Positions 63,813 through 64,000 of a stretch of 64,000 nt of DNA are shown here, one piece after another. The position numbers were made by a program, and so were the translations under genes. The DNA comes from Gadus chalcogrammus (lineage: Eukaryota; Chordata; Actinopteri; Gadiformes; Gadidae), in NCBI RefSeq assembly GCF_026213295.1, contig NC_079427.1, forward strand, positions 32,553,200 to 32,617,199. Reading direction: 5' to 3'. Each line of letters opens with the position of its first letter. Position 1 is the stretch's first letter. The notes under the pieces were generated by a model, which was not told the origin of the DNA, did not search any database, and saw nothing but the letters and a program-made list of their open reading frames with translations.

Positions 63813-64000
63813 AGCTACGTAACAATTTCACCAAATGCTAGGAGAACGTCTCGCCCCCTGTTGGTGCTATTCCTCCATTCATTTAGAATTGAGAAGAAAG
63901 CGTGTAGTCCTCACGCTTTCGTCAGGCAAAGCGTGACCCTGAACACGCCTTGCGATGTGGACCAACGTGTCTATTACACGCCTTGGCGTGATACCGGGTT
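63813..64000. other. Unassigned sequence rich in GCGTG/CACGC
   Basis: GCGTG or its complement CACGC occurs about seven times between 63900 and 63990 (AAGCGTG, CACGCTTT, ACACGCCTTG, CTTGGCGTGAT). The sequence is cut off by the window edge. Confidence 0.4.

Noticed and set aside
1..64000. tRNA, rRNA or snRNA genes
   Set aside because: I looked for A/B-box and cloverleaf patterns and for known rRNA/snRNA segments by eye and found none I could support. A tRNAscan or Infernal run would be decisive.

Overview
The window looks like teleost fish chromosomal DNA, and almost all of it is transposable elements inserted into one another. Three things point to a bony fish: Tx1-clade and L1-clade LINEs, DIRS, sushi-type and BEL-type retrotransposons with Kolobok, Harbinger and hAT DNA transposons; a SAMD3-like protein fragment of a type I recall as multicopy in fish; and long dinucleotide microsatellites. 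I cannot name the species. There is no intact host gene. The only long intact coding region is the 1317-codon gag-pol of a young Gypsy element.

Layout. 0-4.1 kb: a polypyrimidine repeat, a 60-bp minisatellite, a LINE 3' scrap, a Harbinger-like MITE sitting in a hAT-derived repeat, and a large hairpin element. 4.1-11.4 kb: an L1 LINE on the minus strand, split by a second Harbinger-like MITE and by a complete Gypsy (4995-9700). 11.4-22.5 kb: one DIRS retrotransposon (minus strand) split by a Kolobok-like element (11848-13681) and by a BEL-like LTR element (13977-19747), which carries an inverted second Kolobok copy (16293-18094). 22.6-26.2 kb: foldback elements around a second, internally deleted DIRS (23288-25338). 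26.2-32.8 kb: mostly unassigned AT-rich DNA with one hAT (27216-28054), microsatellites and a 2 x 195 bp inverted repeat.

32.8-41.4 kb: a four-level nest of LINE ORF2, Harbinger-like element (32816-40688), hAT (34693-40485) and sushi-type Gypsy (35251-40389). The Harbinger, hAT and Gypsy layers each have an exact target-site duplication. 41.4-43.5 kb: a decayed BEL-type gag. 44.3-60.5 kb: a polypyrimidine array invaded by a Tx1-clade LINE at a (TC)n tract (45267-56083) and by a KIAA1586-type hAT (57743-59386). The LINE itself contains a broken zinc-finger gene, a solo LTR, a small hAT and a 2.4-kb composite hAT. 60.6-62.3 kb: a minus-strand SAMD3-like pseudogene. 62.6-64 kb: AT-rich short repeats and a 137-bp tandem duplication.

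The genes do not form a pathway. The insertion boundaries were read from target-site duplications, terminal repeats, paralogous copies inside the window and restored reading frames, and these give a relative order of events for most of the window. All family names come from recognising motifs by eye, without a database search.
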